From JACOTK01 sp038256565 (GTDB taxonomy: Bacteria > Actinomycetota > Acidimicrobiia > Acidimicrobiales > CADCSY01), in the NCBI GenBank assembly GCA_038256565.1, contig JBBSKG010000107.1, positions 1-7,690 on the forward strand: a DNA stretch of 7,690 nucleotides, given 5' to 3'. The notes beneath the pieces are model-generated. The model was given only the letters and a program-made list of their open reading frames with translations, was not told where the DNA came from and searched no databases. The first letter of the stretch is position 1, and each line of letters opens with the position of its first letter. Made by a program: the position numbers and the translations under genes. This document shows, piece by piece, positions 1 through 6,902 of the stretch.

Positions 1-212
1 CACTTCGTCTTGAAGTTGTTGGCGATTTCCCACATCATTACGCCCCAGAGAAATGCCATGCCGCTCCAGATCCATACGAGCCACGGGGTATTTGGCATGT
101 CGTCGAGCATGTTGCCTACATATAGGTCGTAGGCCAAAAATGCGGGCACAGTGACTAGGAAATTGCTGATTGCTCCGACACGAAGGGCACGTGTGGCCAT
201 GCTGGTGGTCAT
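1..212 (-). CDS. Small integral membrane protein, hypothetical, truncated by the window edge
   Basis: I do not recognise this gene. Seventy codons are visible, starting with MTTSMATRAL. Two hydrophobic segments stand out, about residues 12-31 (containing FLVTVPAFLAY) and 43-61 (WLVWIWSGMAFLWG), joined by a short acidic loop (NMLDDMP), so two membrane helices are likely. The visible part ends with the polar tail NNFKTK followed by the incomplete codon TG-. The next base decides whether the protein stops here (TGA) at about 70 residues or continues. No clear ribosome binding site precedes the ATG at 212. A second in-frame ATG at 200 (residue 5) is an equally possible start. The gene diverges from the large regulator gene across a 112-bp spacer, so the two may share control. 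The open frame and membrane-protein composition make a real gene likely, but no function can be given. Confidence 0.6.
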   Translation of the reverse strand, partial: MTTSMATRALRVGAISNFLVTVPAFLAYDLYVGNMLDDMPNTPWLVWIWSGMAFLWGVMMWEIANNFKTK

Positions 213-324
213 ACGTGTGCTGAATCACATATTCGAGGCATATTTCAAGTATGAGGTCGCATGGTTTGTTTGTGATACTACGAGACTGGCTTTTTTGTTC
301 CTGGGGTAGAAGCATGGTCGGACG
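213..324. promoter_or_regulatory. Divergent intergenic region with an imperfect 11-bp direct repeat and a possible -10 box
   Basis: This 112-bp spacer lies between two divergent genes and should hold both promoters. On the plus strand two adjacent 11-bp units, ATATTCGAGGC (229-239) and ATATTTCAAGT (240-250), match at 7 of 11 positions. GATACT at 274-279 resembles a -10 hexamer for the downstream regulator gene, but there is no good -35 at 17 bp. The 11-bp phasing is what an OmpR/SARP-type winged helix would read, so autoregulation is conceivable; with only two imperfect units this is weak. A T-run (291-296) lies farther downstream. An in-frame stop at 307-309 excludes a start for the regulator upstream of 325. 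Confidence 0.3.
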
Positions 325-3300
325 ATGGAAAAGAAAAAGGGCGAGATTCAAGTAAATGACCCCACTGTCTCCGTCGAGCCATTGAGGTTTTATATTCTTG
401 GCCCTCTCGAAGTTCGCCGTGGGGCCGAGATTATTGAGTTGGTGGGTCAACGGCAACGTCTTTTGCTAGCCAGATTGTTGGCGTCAGTTAACGAGACTGT
501 TTCTGCAGACCAGCTCATGCACGAACTCTGGGGTGACAACATTCGCCCCGGCTCGTCAGCAACACTTCAGGCCTATATTTCTGAACTTCGTAAACTCTTC
601 AGCCCGCCTGGTTCTTTTTCGTCAACAGTGGCAAAAAGTAGCTTAATTCTGACCCGCCGTCCCGGGTACCAACTGGCTGTCGAACGCGATCAAGTCGATT
701 CAGTTCGCTTTGAAAAGATGGTGGCTCTGGTGAGCGATGCACCTGAGCCTTTACACCCACAACAGGTGAGCAGCCTTCTTGGGGATGCATTGCGTTTGTG
801 GCGAGGATCAGCGTTTGTTGATGTAGTGGCTCTTGGCCCTTCTGATTCAGTACTGCAATTAGCCGAGGCGCACCTAGAAACCTTGCGTCTTTGGGCGCTT
901 GAAGAACGAATCGAGGCTGATTTAGCTCTTGGTTCTCATGGGCAATTGACGGTCGAGTTGCAAGCGCTTTGCTCCCAGCATTTGTTGCGTGAACGTTTTT
1001 GGGGCCAGCTAATGGTGGCGCTTTACCGTAGCGGTCGACAAGCTGAGGCACTGCGGGCATTTCAAACTCTTCGGGCAAATCTCGATGATGAACTCGGCAT
1101 ACTTCCGAGCGCACAACTGAGAGAGCTTGAAGAAGCAATGCTGTTACAGAGAGACGATTTGGACTGGACGCCAGTTCTTTCGTTTCCCCAGATTAATGTG
1201 ACTACAAGCCTAAAGAGTTCGTTAGTTGCTGAGATACCAATGATCAATCTGACGAGCAACGACTATCAACCACAGAGGTTGAATCATTTCCCAGTAGCGA
1301 TGACGAGCTTTGTTGGTCGCCATGACGAGATGGTTGGTTTGGCAGATTCACTGAATCAATCTCGACTCGTCACGTTGGCAAGCACTGGTGGTTGTGGCAA
1401 AACTCGTTTGGTTCTGCAGGTTGCGACACAGGCCATTGATCGGTGGCGTGATGGTGCTTGGTTTGTTGATCTTGCTGAGGTGACTGACCCCGCTGCAGTT
1501 CCGATGGTTCTTGCAACAGCCCTAGGTGTCCACGTAAACCAAAGTGTTCGAGTATTTGAATCGCTAATAGAAACAGTTGGCAATAAAGAGATATTGATCA
1601 TCATCGATAACTGCGAACAGGTGATTGATGCCGTTGCTGGTGTTGTGACGGAGTTGTTGGCTAGGTGTCCGTCGCTGCAACTCATGTGCACAAGCAGAGA
1701 AGAGCTAGGCGTTAATGGCGAAGTTGTTTGGCGACTCGATGCGTTGGGCCTTCCCCAATGCCGAGATGATGGCATTTTTGATCTTGATGATTGCGAGGTT
1801 TCTGATGCAGTCGCGTTATTTATCGATAGAGCCCGAAATGTTCAGCCCGACTTCATGCTTGATCGCAATACCGTCGGACCCGTGTCTGATATTTGTCACA
1901 AACTTGAGGGCATTCCACTAGCCATTGAGTTGGCGGTTCCAGTGCTTGGCGTGTTGTCGATTGATGAGCTCAATGCTCGTTTAGACGATCGCTTTCGGCT
2001 GTTGAAGCGAGGGCAGCGAGGGCGTAAGGCACACCAGCGCACCCTTCGGGCAGCCGTTGATTGGAGCTATGAATTGCTCGATGCCAAAGAGAGATTCTTC
2101 TTTGGATGCGTATCGGTACTTGTTGGCCCTTTCGCATTGTCAGCAGCCGAGGCCGTCGCTGCGGGAAAGGGCTTACATGACAGCGAAGACGTTGATGAAT
2201 ATGAGGTCCTAGACCTGCTTGGTCGCTTGGTTGCGAAGTCAATGGTGATGATCGTCAAGCAAGAAGATGGCGTCACCTACTATCGAATGCTAGAGACGCT
2301 GCGCCTCTATGGACTTGAACGACTCAGAAACTCAGGTGATGAACCCGAAACCCGCCAGCGTCATTTGCGCTATTTCTTGCGGTTCGCAGAAGAAGCCAGT
2401 TGCGGTGCCCATGGTAAAGAAGTGCGGTTTTGGCTGCCTTTAGTAGAGGCTGAACTTTCCAATTTTCGAGCTGCCATTGACTGGGCATTTGTTAATGATG
2501 ACCTTGAGCATGCACTTCGTTTAGCCGGTGCTTTGCGCTGGTATTTCAGCCGTCTGGGTTTCTTGGAAGAAGGCCTGAGCTGGATCGAGCCAGTTCTTGA
2601 ACGTCGTCACGAACTCATCCCAGAGTTGAGGACCCTTGCCCTCACGTCAGCGAGCACGATTGCTTTCTTGCTCGGGCGACATTCCATGACCGTTGAACTG
2701 GGCGAAGAAGGTTTAGCCGAGGCGCGTAGATTGGGTGATTCCCAAGAGCTTTCGACTGCGCTCATCGTCCGAGGCGCAGCGGCAGTATTCGAGGGCAATG
2801 TCGAACGGGCGATTACTTGCTTCGCCGAAGGCACCATTCTTTGTCAAGAGTTGGGTGATGAATGGGGCATGGCGTGGTGTCAAGCATTCTGGGGGGTAGG
2901 TGCTCGGAGAATGGGCAATTTAGACGAGGCTTTGGAGTTGCTTGAGCCAGCAATCGAAGCCTTTAGAGAAATGGGCGATGAACAAGCTCAAATTCTTCCT
3001 CTCGTGAACATGGGACAGGTGTTGTTGCAACAAGGTGATACGAGTAAGGCAATGTCGCTCATGAATGAGGCGGTGCGACTTGCCTATCGGGTGGGGGACC
3101 AAATTTTGTTGGGCACGTCTCTAGTGTTCTTGGGCCGAGCCGCTCGAGTAGTAGACGGCCCATTGTCTGCTCGTCCGTATCTTTTAAAGGGTCTAGATGT
3201 TTGCCAGACGGCAGAGAACCACGTGGTGTGTGCGATTGGTGTACAGGAATTAGCCGTTGTGGCTTTGGCCGAAGGAAGGCCACACGATGCCGTCATGCTG

Positions 3301-3477
3301 GCTGGACGAGCCCAGGAGTTTCACCGGTCGTCGCATGGTGCCCCAACTCAGCTTGAGGAAGAAGAGCTTGAAAATCTCTTATCTGAAAGTCGCTCTCTGT
3401 TGGGCGATGATGAATACCAGGCGGCCTTAGACCGTGGGGCAACTATTGATCTCGTTCAGGTTCTGGGAGTGTTCTGA
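325..3477 (+). CDS. AfsR/SARP-like transcriptional regulator (winged helix, BTAD, NTPase, TPR)
   Basis: A large cytoplasmic regulator of the SARP/AfsR class. Residues about 20-118 form an OmpR-type winged helix (starts RFYILGPLEV, ends RRPGYQL). Residues about 124-275 are the bacterial transcriptional activation domain, ending DDELGILPSAQLRELEEAM. Residues about 322-640 are an AfsR-type STAND NTPase: FVGR at 329-332, P-loop GGCGKT at 355-360, Walker B ILIIIDNCEQ at 423-432, TSRE at 456-459, GIPLAIELA at 529-537, then TLRAAVDWSYELL. Residues about 680-1000 are helical and TPR-like, with repeated G-[DN]-x-x-x-A-L patterns. The first Walker A glycine is serine (S353); K359 and T360 are kept. The family usually activates promoters through 11-bp-spaced direct repeats, with the NTPase and TPR parts as the sensor. 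ATG 325 is the first start after an in-frame stop at 307; the Shine-Dalgarno is weak. The gene converges on the lipase gene with a 6-bp gap. The class is secure; target and signal are unknown. Confidence 0.93.
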   Translation: MEKKKGEIQVNDPTVSVEPLRFYILGPLEVRRGAEIIELVGQRQRLLLARLLASVNETVSADQLMHELWGDNIRPGSSATLQAYISELRKLFSPPGSFSSTVAKSSLILTRRPGYQLAVERDQVDSVRFEKMVALVSDAPEPLHPQQVSSLLGDALRLWRGSAFVDVVALGPSDSVLQLAEAHLETLRLWALEERIEADLALGSHGQLTVELQALCSQHLLRERFWGQLMVALYRSGRQAEALRAFQTLRANLDDELGILPSAQLRELEEAMLLQRDDLDWTPVLSFPQINVTTSLKSSLVAEIPMINLTSNDYQPQRLNHFPVAMTSFVGRHDEMVGLADSLNQSRLVTLASTGGCGKTRLVLQVATQAIDRWRDGAWFVDLAEVTDPAAVPMVLATALGVHVNQSVRVFESLIETVGNKEILIIIDNCEQVIDAVAGVVTELLARCPSLQLMCTSREELGVNGEVVWRLDALGLPQCRDDGIFDLDDCEVSDAVALFIDRARNVQPDFMLDRNTVGPVSDICHKLEGIPLAIELAVPVLGVLSIDELNARLDDRFRLLKRGQRGRKAHQRTLRAAVDWSYELLDAKERFFFGCVSVLVGPFALSAAEAVAAGKGLHDSEDVDEYEVLDLLGRLVAKSMVMIVKQEDGVTYYRMLETLRLYGLERLRNSGDEPETRQRHLRYFLRFAEEASCGAHGKEVRFWLPLVEAELSNFRAAIDWAFVNDDLEHALRLAGALRWYFSRLGFLEEGLSWIEPVLERRHELIPELRTLALTSASTIAFLLGRHSMTVELGEEGLAEARRLGDSQELSTALIVRGAAAVFEGNVERAITCFAEGTILCQELGDEWGMAWCQAFWGVGARRMGNLDEALELLEPAIEAFREMGDEQAQILPLVNMGQVLLQQGDTSKAMSLMNEAVRLAYRVGDQILLGTSLVFLGRAARVVDGPLSARPYLLKGLDVCQTAENHVVCAIGVQELAVVALAEGRPHDAVMLAGRAQEFHRSSHGAPTQLEEEELENLLSESRSLLGDDEYQAALDRGATIDLVQVLGVF

Positions 3478-3483
3478 ACTTTT

Positions 3484-5001
3484 TTAGAACGGGCCCCAGG
3501 GGAGCCATTTGCGGGCGTAGACATCCCAAAGGTCGCCAATGAAGCTGCGGCCAAAACGGGTCAGGGCACTTAGTTTGCGAGCAAGGGTTGGTCCGCTTGA
3601 GCGGAAGGTGGTGAGTTGGCGAGCGAAGTCAAGTGGTTTGATTAATAGTTGTCCTTGAGCGATCGGTTCCGCGGGACCGTCGGCTTCGATGTGACCGGCG
3701 AGAATTTTGATAGCCAATGTGGTTGTGTCGTGCCATACATCAAAGCCACGGTCGTTTCGTACTGTCTTTACGCCGACGAGAGTGAGAGGGTGACCCACGC
3801 TGTCGGTGAACCAGAGTCGGTACCGCATCTCTTTAATGGCAGGGTCGTCTTCATGGACAAAGAGGTTGAACCAGCCCTTTGTGACTTCTAGTGCGCCACC
3901 AAGGGCATCGCAGTCAACGATGCCTAGAGCTGGAGCCTCATGGCTTGGCTCGGCGATGAAGCGATCGACACCATTAATCGTGATGTCTAGATGAAACTTC
4001 AGATCATGCGAAGGGTTTGATAGAGCGTCAGGAGTTGCGGCGAACGTGATGTTGCCGCGCATCGTTTCGCTGAAGCTGACAGTGGTGTCGTCTGGGTACT
4101 TAGTGGGTGCAGGATCGGTGAGCGTGATGCCTTCCTTATGACACCACTCGCGAGCTGTTTTCACGCCGAGTTCCACTGCCTTGCAATTACGGTCTCCACT
4201 GAAATTGATTAGGTAATGCAGTGGAACATCGGCTTCTAGCATCTTGACGGTGATGTGTCTGCCAAATTCGCTGGTTTCTCCAAGGGCAAAAAGGTCGTTG
4301 TTGTGTGTGATCCGTTTTTGGATTGCCCTAAGCTCAGCATTTGCCGCTGCCTCAATTGTTTGGAAGTACTGAGCTATTAGCCCATAGCGCCACGTTCCGC
4401 TGCGATCAACTGTCCAGATAACCCATACCTCATCTGCCCCGCGGTCGACGATGGCATGTTCTATGTTTGCATCAGTGGCGTAAACAGCATCTATCCAATG
4501 TTGTCCATTGGTGATCACGGGTGGAAACCACGTGGGTAGCGACACGCACCCAAGCAAAAGATCGGGGGTGAGTTCGCTTGGGTTTAGGACAGTGAGTTCA
4601 TGGTTAGAGAAGTTGTAGACATTGAATGTTGCATCAACCTTGCTTTTGTTGAGAGCGGTCCAATCGAGGCCCCAGACGGGAAAGACCTTTGATGGAAGGT
4701 GGTCAAGGCTAAAGAGCGATTTTAGGTAAGGGCCGCGTAGCCAACTCTGCCAGTTAGGCCTGATCATCGAGAGCGGACTCAGGGCTCGCCAGTTGTCGGC
4801 GATTTGAGTGCCGCTCATTCCCTGGGCGTACATGGCGAGGTTGAAAACCCCACCGCTTGCTCCGTCGGCATGATCGAAAGTTTGGCCAGCCTCGTCGAGC
4901 CACACTTGAAGGACTCCAGCTTGGAAAGCAACCTTCATGCCCCCACCGGCAAGAATGAGTGAGCGCTTTGGTTGCATTTTTTTCTTTGTGTTGTTACTCA
5001 T
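3484..5001 (-). CDS. Patatin-like phospholipase/lipid acyl hydrolase with a C-terminal sterol-oxidase-associated domain
   Basis: A patatin-fold serine hydrolase of 505 residues, expected to cleave acyl esters of a lipid with a Ser-Asp dyad. The glycine-rich oxyanion-hole segment is LAGGGMKVAFQAGVL (17-31), with lysine K23 where many patatins have arginine. The nucleophile elbow is GASGG (47-51, Ser49). The likely catalytic Asp is D171 in HWIDAVYATD, reading D-A instead of the common D-G. No signal peptide or membrane helix is visible, so it is probably cytoplasmic. Residues about 300-505 form a second module (SETMRG, WFNLFVHEDD, DVWHDTTTL, DFARQLTTFRSSGP, FIGDLWDVY). From memory it matches a module fused to large bacterial GMC/cholesterol-oxidase-like proteins; that is recall, not a search. 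The ATG at 5001 has a good ribosome binding site. The GMC gene lies 108 bp upstream in the same direction, suggesting a joint role in sterol or lipid ester breakdown. Substrate is unknown. Confidence 0.88.
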   Translation of the reverse strand: MSNNTKKKMQPKRSLILAGGGMKVAFQAGVLQVWLDEAGQTFDHADGASGGVFNLAMYAQGMSGTQIADNWRALSPLSMIRPNWQSWLRGPYLKSLFSLDHLPSKVFPVWGLDWTALNKSKVDATFNVYNFSNHELTVLNPSELTPDLLLGCVSLPTWFPPVITNGQHWIDAVYATDANIEHAIVDRGADEVWVIWTVDRSGTWRYGLIAQYFQTIEAAANAELRAIQKRITHNNDLFALGETSEFGRHITVKMLEADVPLHYLINFSGDRNCKAVELGVKTAREWCHKEGITLTDPAPTKYPDDTTVSFSETMRGNITFAATPDALSNPSHDLKFHLDITINGVDRFIAEPSHEAPALGIVDCDALGGALEVTKGWFNLFVHEDDPAIKEMRYRLWFTDSVGHPLTLVGVKTVRNDRGFDVWHDTTTLAIKILAGHIEADGPAEPIAQGQLLIKPLDFARQLTTFRSSGPTLARKLSALTRFGRSFIGDLWDVYARKWLPWGPF

Positions 5002-5009
5002 GATGAAAG

Positions 5010-5016
5010 CTCCTCA
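5010..5016 (-). promoter_or_regulatory. Ribosome binding site of the patatin-like gene
   Basis: On the minus strand the bases before the ATG at 5001 read GTGAGGAGCTTTCATC. The purine-rich TGAGGAG core, with about 8 bases to the start codon, is the best Shine-Dalgarno in the window and fixes the start of the lipase gene. Confidence 0.75.
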
Positions 5017-5047
5017 CGGTTCAGCGAATAGGTTCACCTTGTGTGTT

Positions 5048-5112
5048 CCAAAGATTCGTTATTCCAGCCAAAACTGGAATAACAGGGCCTGTATTTAATT
5101 GAGCACCGCCTA
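5048..5112 (-). repeat. Structured intergenic repeat, copy A (before the lipase gene)
   Basis: This 65-bp element lies between the GMC stop codon and the lipase start and recurs at 7625-7690. The outer parts, 13 bases on one side and 32 on the other, match in 43 of 45 positions. The centre is a perfect 10-bp inverted repeat, GTTATTCCAG (5058-5067) with CTGGAATAAC (5074-5083) around a 6-nt loop. Beside it lies the palindrome ACAGG-G-CCTGT (5082-5092). There is no T-run after the stem on the minus strand, so it is not an ordinary intrinsic terminator. Its position suggests a leader RNA or operator element acting on the lipase gene, but its class is not recognised. Confidence 0.8.
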
Positions 5113-5125
5113 TTGGCGGATGCTC
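5101..5125 (-). other. Stem-loop spanning the GMC stop codon
   Basis: In the minus-strand transcript GAGCAUCCGCC (last GMC codons) can pair with GGCGGUGCUC through a 4-nt loop AAUA. This gives ten base pairs with one bulged U. The UAG stop begins in the loop and its G starts the 3' arm. No U-tract follows, so this is more likely an mRNA 3'-end or processing structure than an intrinsic terminator. The 3' arm belongs to the repeated element and is also present in the second copy. Confidence 0.5.
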
Positions 5126-6753
5126 TCAGCAGTGGCTCTTTCGGCAAGAGCGGCGATGGTAAGCGCTGGGTTTGCTCCAGCAGGGCCGGGAAGAATCGAA
5201 CCATCTGCAATTGAAAGTCGATCATGGCCAAAGACTCGACCAAAGCTATCGACCACGCCTTCGTCCCGGTGTTCGCCCATGGGGCAGCCTCCCAACGGAT
5301 GAACGGTGATGACTCGATTCAACATCGAGAGAGGGTTGATGTGCAGCTTTCCACCCATTGCACTGGCGAGACGTCGCATGTTTCTCTCAACCTCATTGAA
5401 GTAAGGCTGAGAAGTTTTGACCGTCCAGTCGATGGCAAGGTCGTCATTTTTAAGCTTCATGATTCCGTCGGGTGTATCTCTGCCCATGCCCAACAAGGGC
5501 ATTGAGGACGATGCATACTGATCGACTAACTCAGCAAGCTCACCACCAAAGCGACTGCGTGATGAACCGAACAATTTGGCAGCCATTACCCGTCCAGCCA
5601 CGAGCGCTACGCGTTTAATCGCTGCAGGCAATGGCTGAACCCCAGCTGCCCAGTTAACAAATTCGGGGTTGCCACCGTCTTCGATGTAGAAACCTTGTCC
5701 TGTTCCGCCCTCAGAGCGATCTGGTATGCGAATAGCGCTTGTGATCACTGGGCCTTGGGCAGAGTCGAGATTTGTTGGCTTCCAGCGCCCAGTTTCGCGG
5801 GTGCGCGCTCTGCTGATGAAGCCGAGCAGGTCGCCATTTCCGCTGAACTTTGTGCCGAGAGTTGGACTGAGATGTCGCAAGGCCGAGCGATTGCGAAGCA
5901 GAAAGTAGGTGGTTCCCAAGGTGCCAGCAGCGAGGACGAGCCGTTCCGCTCTTATGGAATGACTGACCGGTGTCTTGGTGGCGTCGCCGCGACGATCGAG
6001 ATAAGTGACTATGTAGTGGCCTTGTTCGGTCACCTCGATGCTTATGGCCTCACATAGATCACGAATTTCAGCCCCGCTATTTACTGCATCAGCCAAGTAG
6101 TTATGATCAAGGGTGTTTTTTGATCCATGGTTGCAGCCGATATCGCATTCACCACACATCTGACAGGTCTTGCGATTGCCATCAGGGTTACGAGTCCCAA
6201 CAATGGCCTCGCCTCGCGTGGCAGGTTTTCCTGGGTTGGAAAATGTGACAGCCAGGTTTACGGGCTGAGCCTCCATTGAGCACGCCGCACCTGCATCACG
6301 AAAAGCTTTCACCTTCGCAACGTTTGCATATTCGGGTTGATCAAAGGGGTACACCTGTGCGCCGAGCATGGCCTCAGCCTTTTTGTAAAAAGGGTCCAGG
6401 TCGGCTCGGGTCATTGGCCACGGATGCTCGATACCATCAGGGCCCATGGTTTGAAACCAACTGGGCTCCATGCGCAATAACACGTTGGCGTAAATCAACG
6501 ACCCGCCACCGACCCCGCTCGACACGAGCGCATCAATGCCAGAAAAAGACCACAGATCAAATAGGCCTAGGTGTTGGGTCTTGGTATCCCAAACGTTGTT
6601 GGCCAAACCATGCGGGCTGCGAGGAAAGCTGCCGGGCGGGTAGTGCTTGCCTCGTTCGAGTATGACAACGTCCAGGTTGGCTGCCGATAAACGAGCAGCA
6701 GTTACCGAGCCCCCAAACCCTGAGCCGACCACTAAAACCTCAGTGTGCTCCAT
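5110..6753 (-). CDS. GMC-family FAD oxidoreductase, cholesterol-oxidase-like
   Basis: A flavoprotein oxidase or dehydrogenase of 547 residues, the usual length for bacterial ChoD-type proteins. The N-terminus is a Rossmann FAD-binding fold with GSGFGG at 10-15 and the adenosine-ribose-binding acidic end VVILERG at 29-35. The second GMC signature is SSGVGGGSLIYANVLL (78-93). VLAAGTLGTTYFLLR (273-287) is the later FAD-binding strand. The C-terminus has the diagnostic HPLGGCPMG (485-493), then ADGSILPGPAGANPALTIAALAE; H485 and N528 occupy the places of the catalytic His and Asn of GMC sterol oxidases. C197, C200, C203 and C207 form a four-cysteine cluster before the family motif GSKNTLDHNYL. There is no signal peptide, so it is likely cytoplasmic. 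ATG 6753 directly precedes the FAD fold, and an in-frame stop lies 12 bases upstream. Expected chemistry is oxidation of a sterol or other hydrophobic secondary alcohol; the true substrate is not shown by the sequence. Confidence 0.92.
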   Translation of the reverse strand: MEHTEVLVVGSGFGGSVTAARLSAANLDVVILERGKHYPPGSFPRSPHGLANNVWDTKTQHLGLFDLWSFSGIDALVSSGVGGGSLIYANVLLRMEPSWFQTMGPDGIEHPWPMTRADLDPFYKKAEAMLGAQVYPFDQPEYANVAKVKAFRDAGAACSMEAQPVNLAVTFSNPGKPATRGEAIVGTRNPDGNRKTCQMCGECDIGCNHGSKNTLDHNYLADAVNSGAEIRDLCEAISIEVTEQGHYIVTYLDRRGDATKTPVSHSIRAERLVLAAGTLGTTYFLLRNRSALRHLSPTLGTKFSGNGDLLGFISRARTRETGRWKPTNLDSAQGPVITSAIRIPDRSEGGTGQGFYIEDGGNPEFVNWAAGVQPLPAAIKRVALVAGRVMAAKLFGSSRSRFGGELAELVDQYASSSMPLLGMGRDTPDGIMKLKNDDLAIDWTVKTSQPYFNEVERNMRRLASAMGGKLHINPLSMLNRVITVHPLGGCPMGEHRDEGVVDSFGRVFGHDRLSIADGSILPGPAGANPALTIAALAERATAESIRQ

Positions 6754-6772
6754 GAGCGACCCATCTTATGCG

Positions 6773-6802
6773 ATAGGAGTTTTGGGTAAGGACCAGTGAC
6801 AA
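6773..6802 (-). promoter_or_regulatory. Possible promoter of the GMC gene
   Basis: On the minus strand TTGTCA (6797-6802, five of six matches to the -35 consensus) is followed after 18 bases by TCCTAT (6773-6778, three of six matches to -10), about 19 bases before the ATG at 6753. The -35 is good and the -10 is poor. If real, the GMC-lipase pair can be transcribed independently of the sigma gene. An ECF-type promoter read by the adjacent sigma factor is an alternative that I could not locate. Confidence 0.25.
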
Positions 6803-6877
6803 AACTACTAGCGCGGCGCTTGCACGTTTAACCTTTGTGGTGTACTTACTTTCGGCCTTGGGCCGCGCAAGTAGTTT
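6802..6877 (-). repeat. Long inverted repeat between the sigma factor and GMC genes
   Basis: AAACTACTAGCGCGGC (6802-6817) and GCCGCGCAAGTAGTTT (6862-6877) are inverted copies matching in 15 of 16 positions, separated by 44 bases. In minus-strand RNA this makes a strong closing stem around a loop that can itself fold, with a competing short hairpin GGCC-CAA-GGCC. There is no T-run after it, so it is not a standard intrinsic terminator. A leader RNA, a processing site between the sigma and GMC messages, or a recombination scar are all possible. The 3' arm slightly overlaps the candidate -35 of the GMC gene. Confidence 0.7.
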
Positions 6878-6902
6878 CGTCTCGGGTCCTAAGCGGGGGG
6901 TC

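Noticed and set aside
599..1775. Antisense open frames opposite the regulator gene (up to 179 residues, e.g. 599-1138 and 1356-1775 minus)
   Set aside because: They lie wholly opposite well-supported SARP and NTPase domains, have low-complexity Ser/Thr/Pro/Arg-rich translations typical of shadow frames, and show no family motifs or ribosome binding sites.
3471..3490. Bidirectional terminator between the convergent regulator and lipase genes
   Set aside because: GTTCT and AGAAC can pair around a 10-base T-rich loop, but a 5-bp stem including stop codons is too weak. No better hairpin exists in the 6-bp gap.
5048..5112. Integron attC site or cassette array as explanation of the repeated element
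   Set aside because: The size and hairpin form are suggestive, but the expected RYYYAAC and GTTRRRY core ends are not in the right places, there is no integrase, and the genes are ordinary chromosomal types with their own regulatory regions.
5133..5149. Small palindrome GCTCTT-TCGGC-AAGAGC near the GMC 3' end
   Set aside because: It lies within the coding region over the conserved ALAERATAES segment, so codon constraint explains it well enough.
5034..5243. Open frame of 69 residues on the minus strand across the GMC 3' end and the repeat
   Set aside because: It overlaps the GMC C-terminal motif in another frame and runs through the repeat, where the conserved pattern is RNA stem pairing and not codons.
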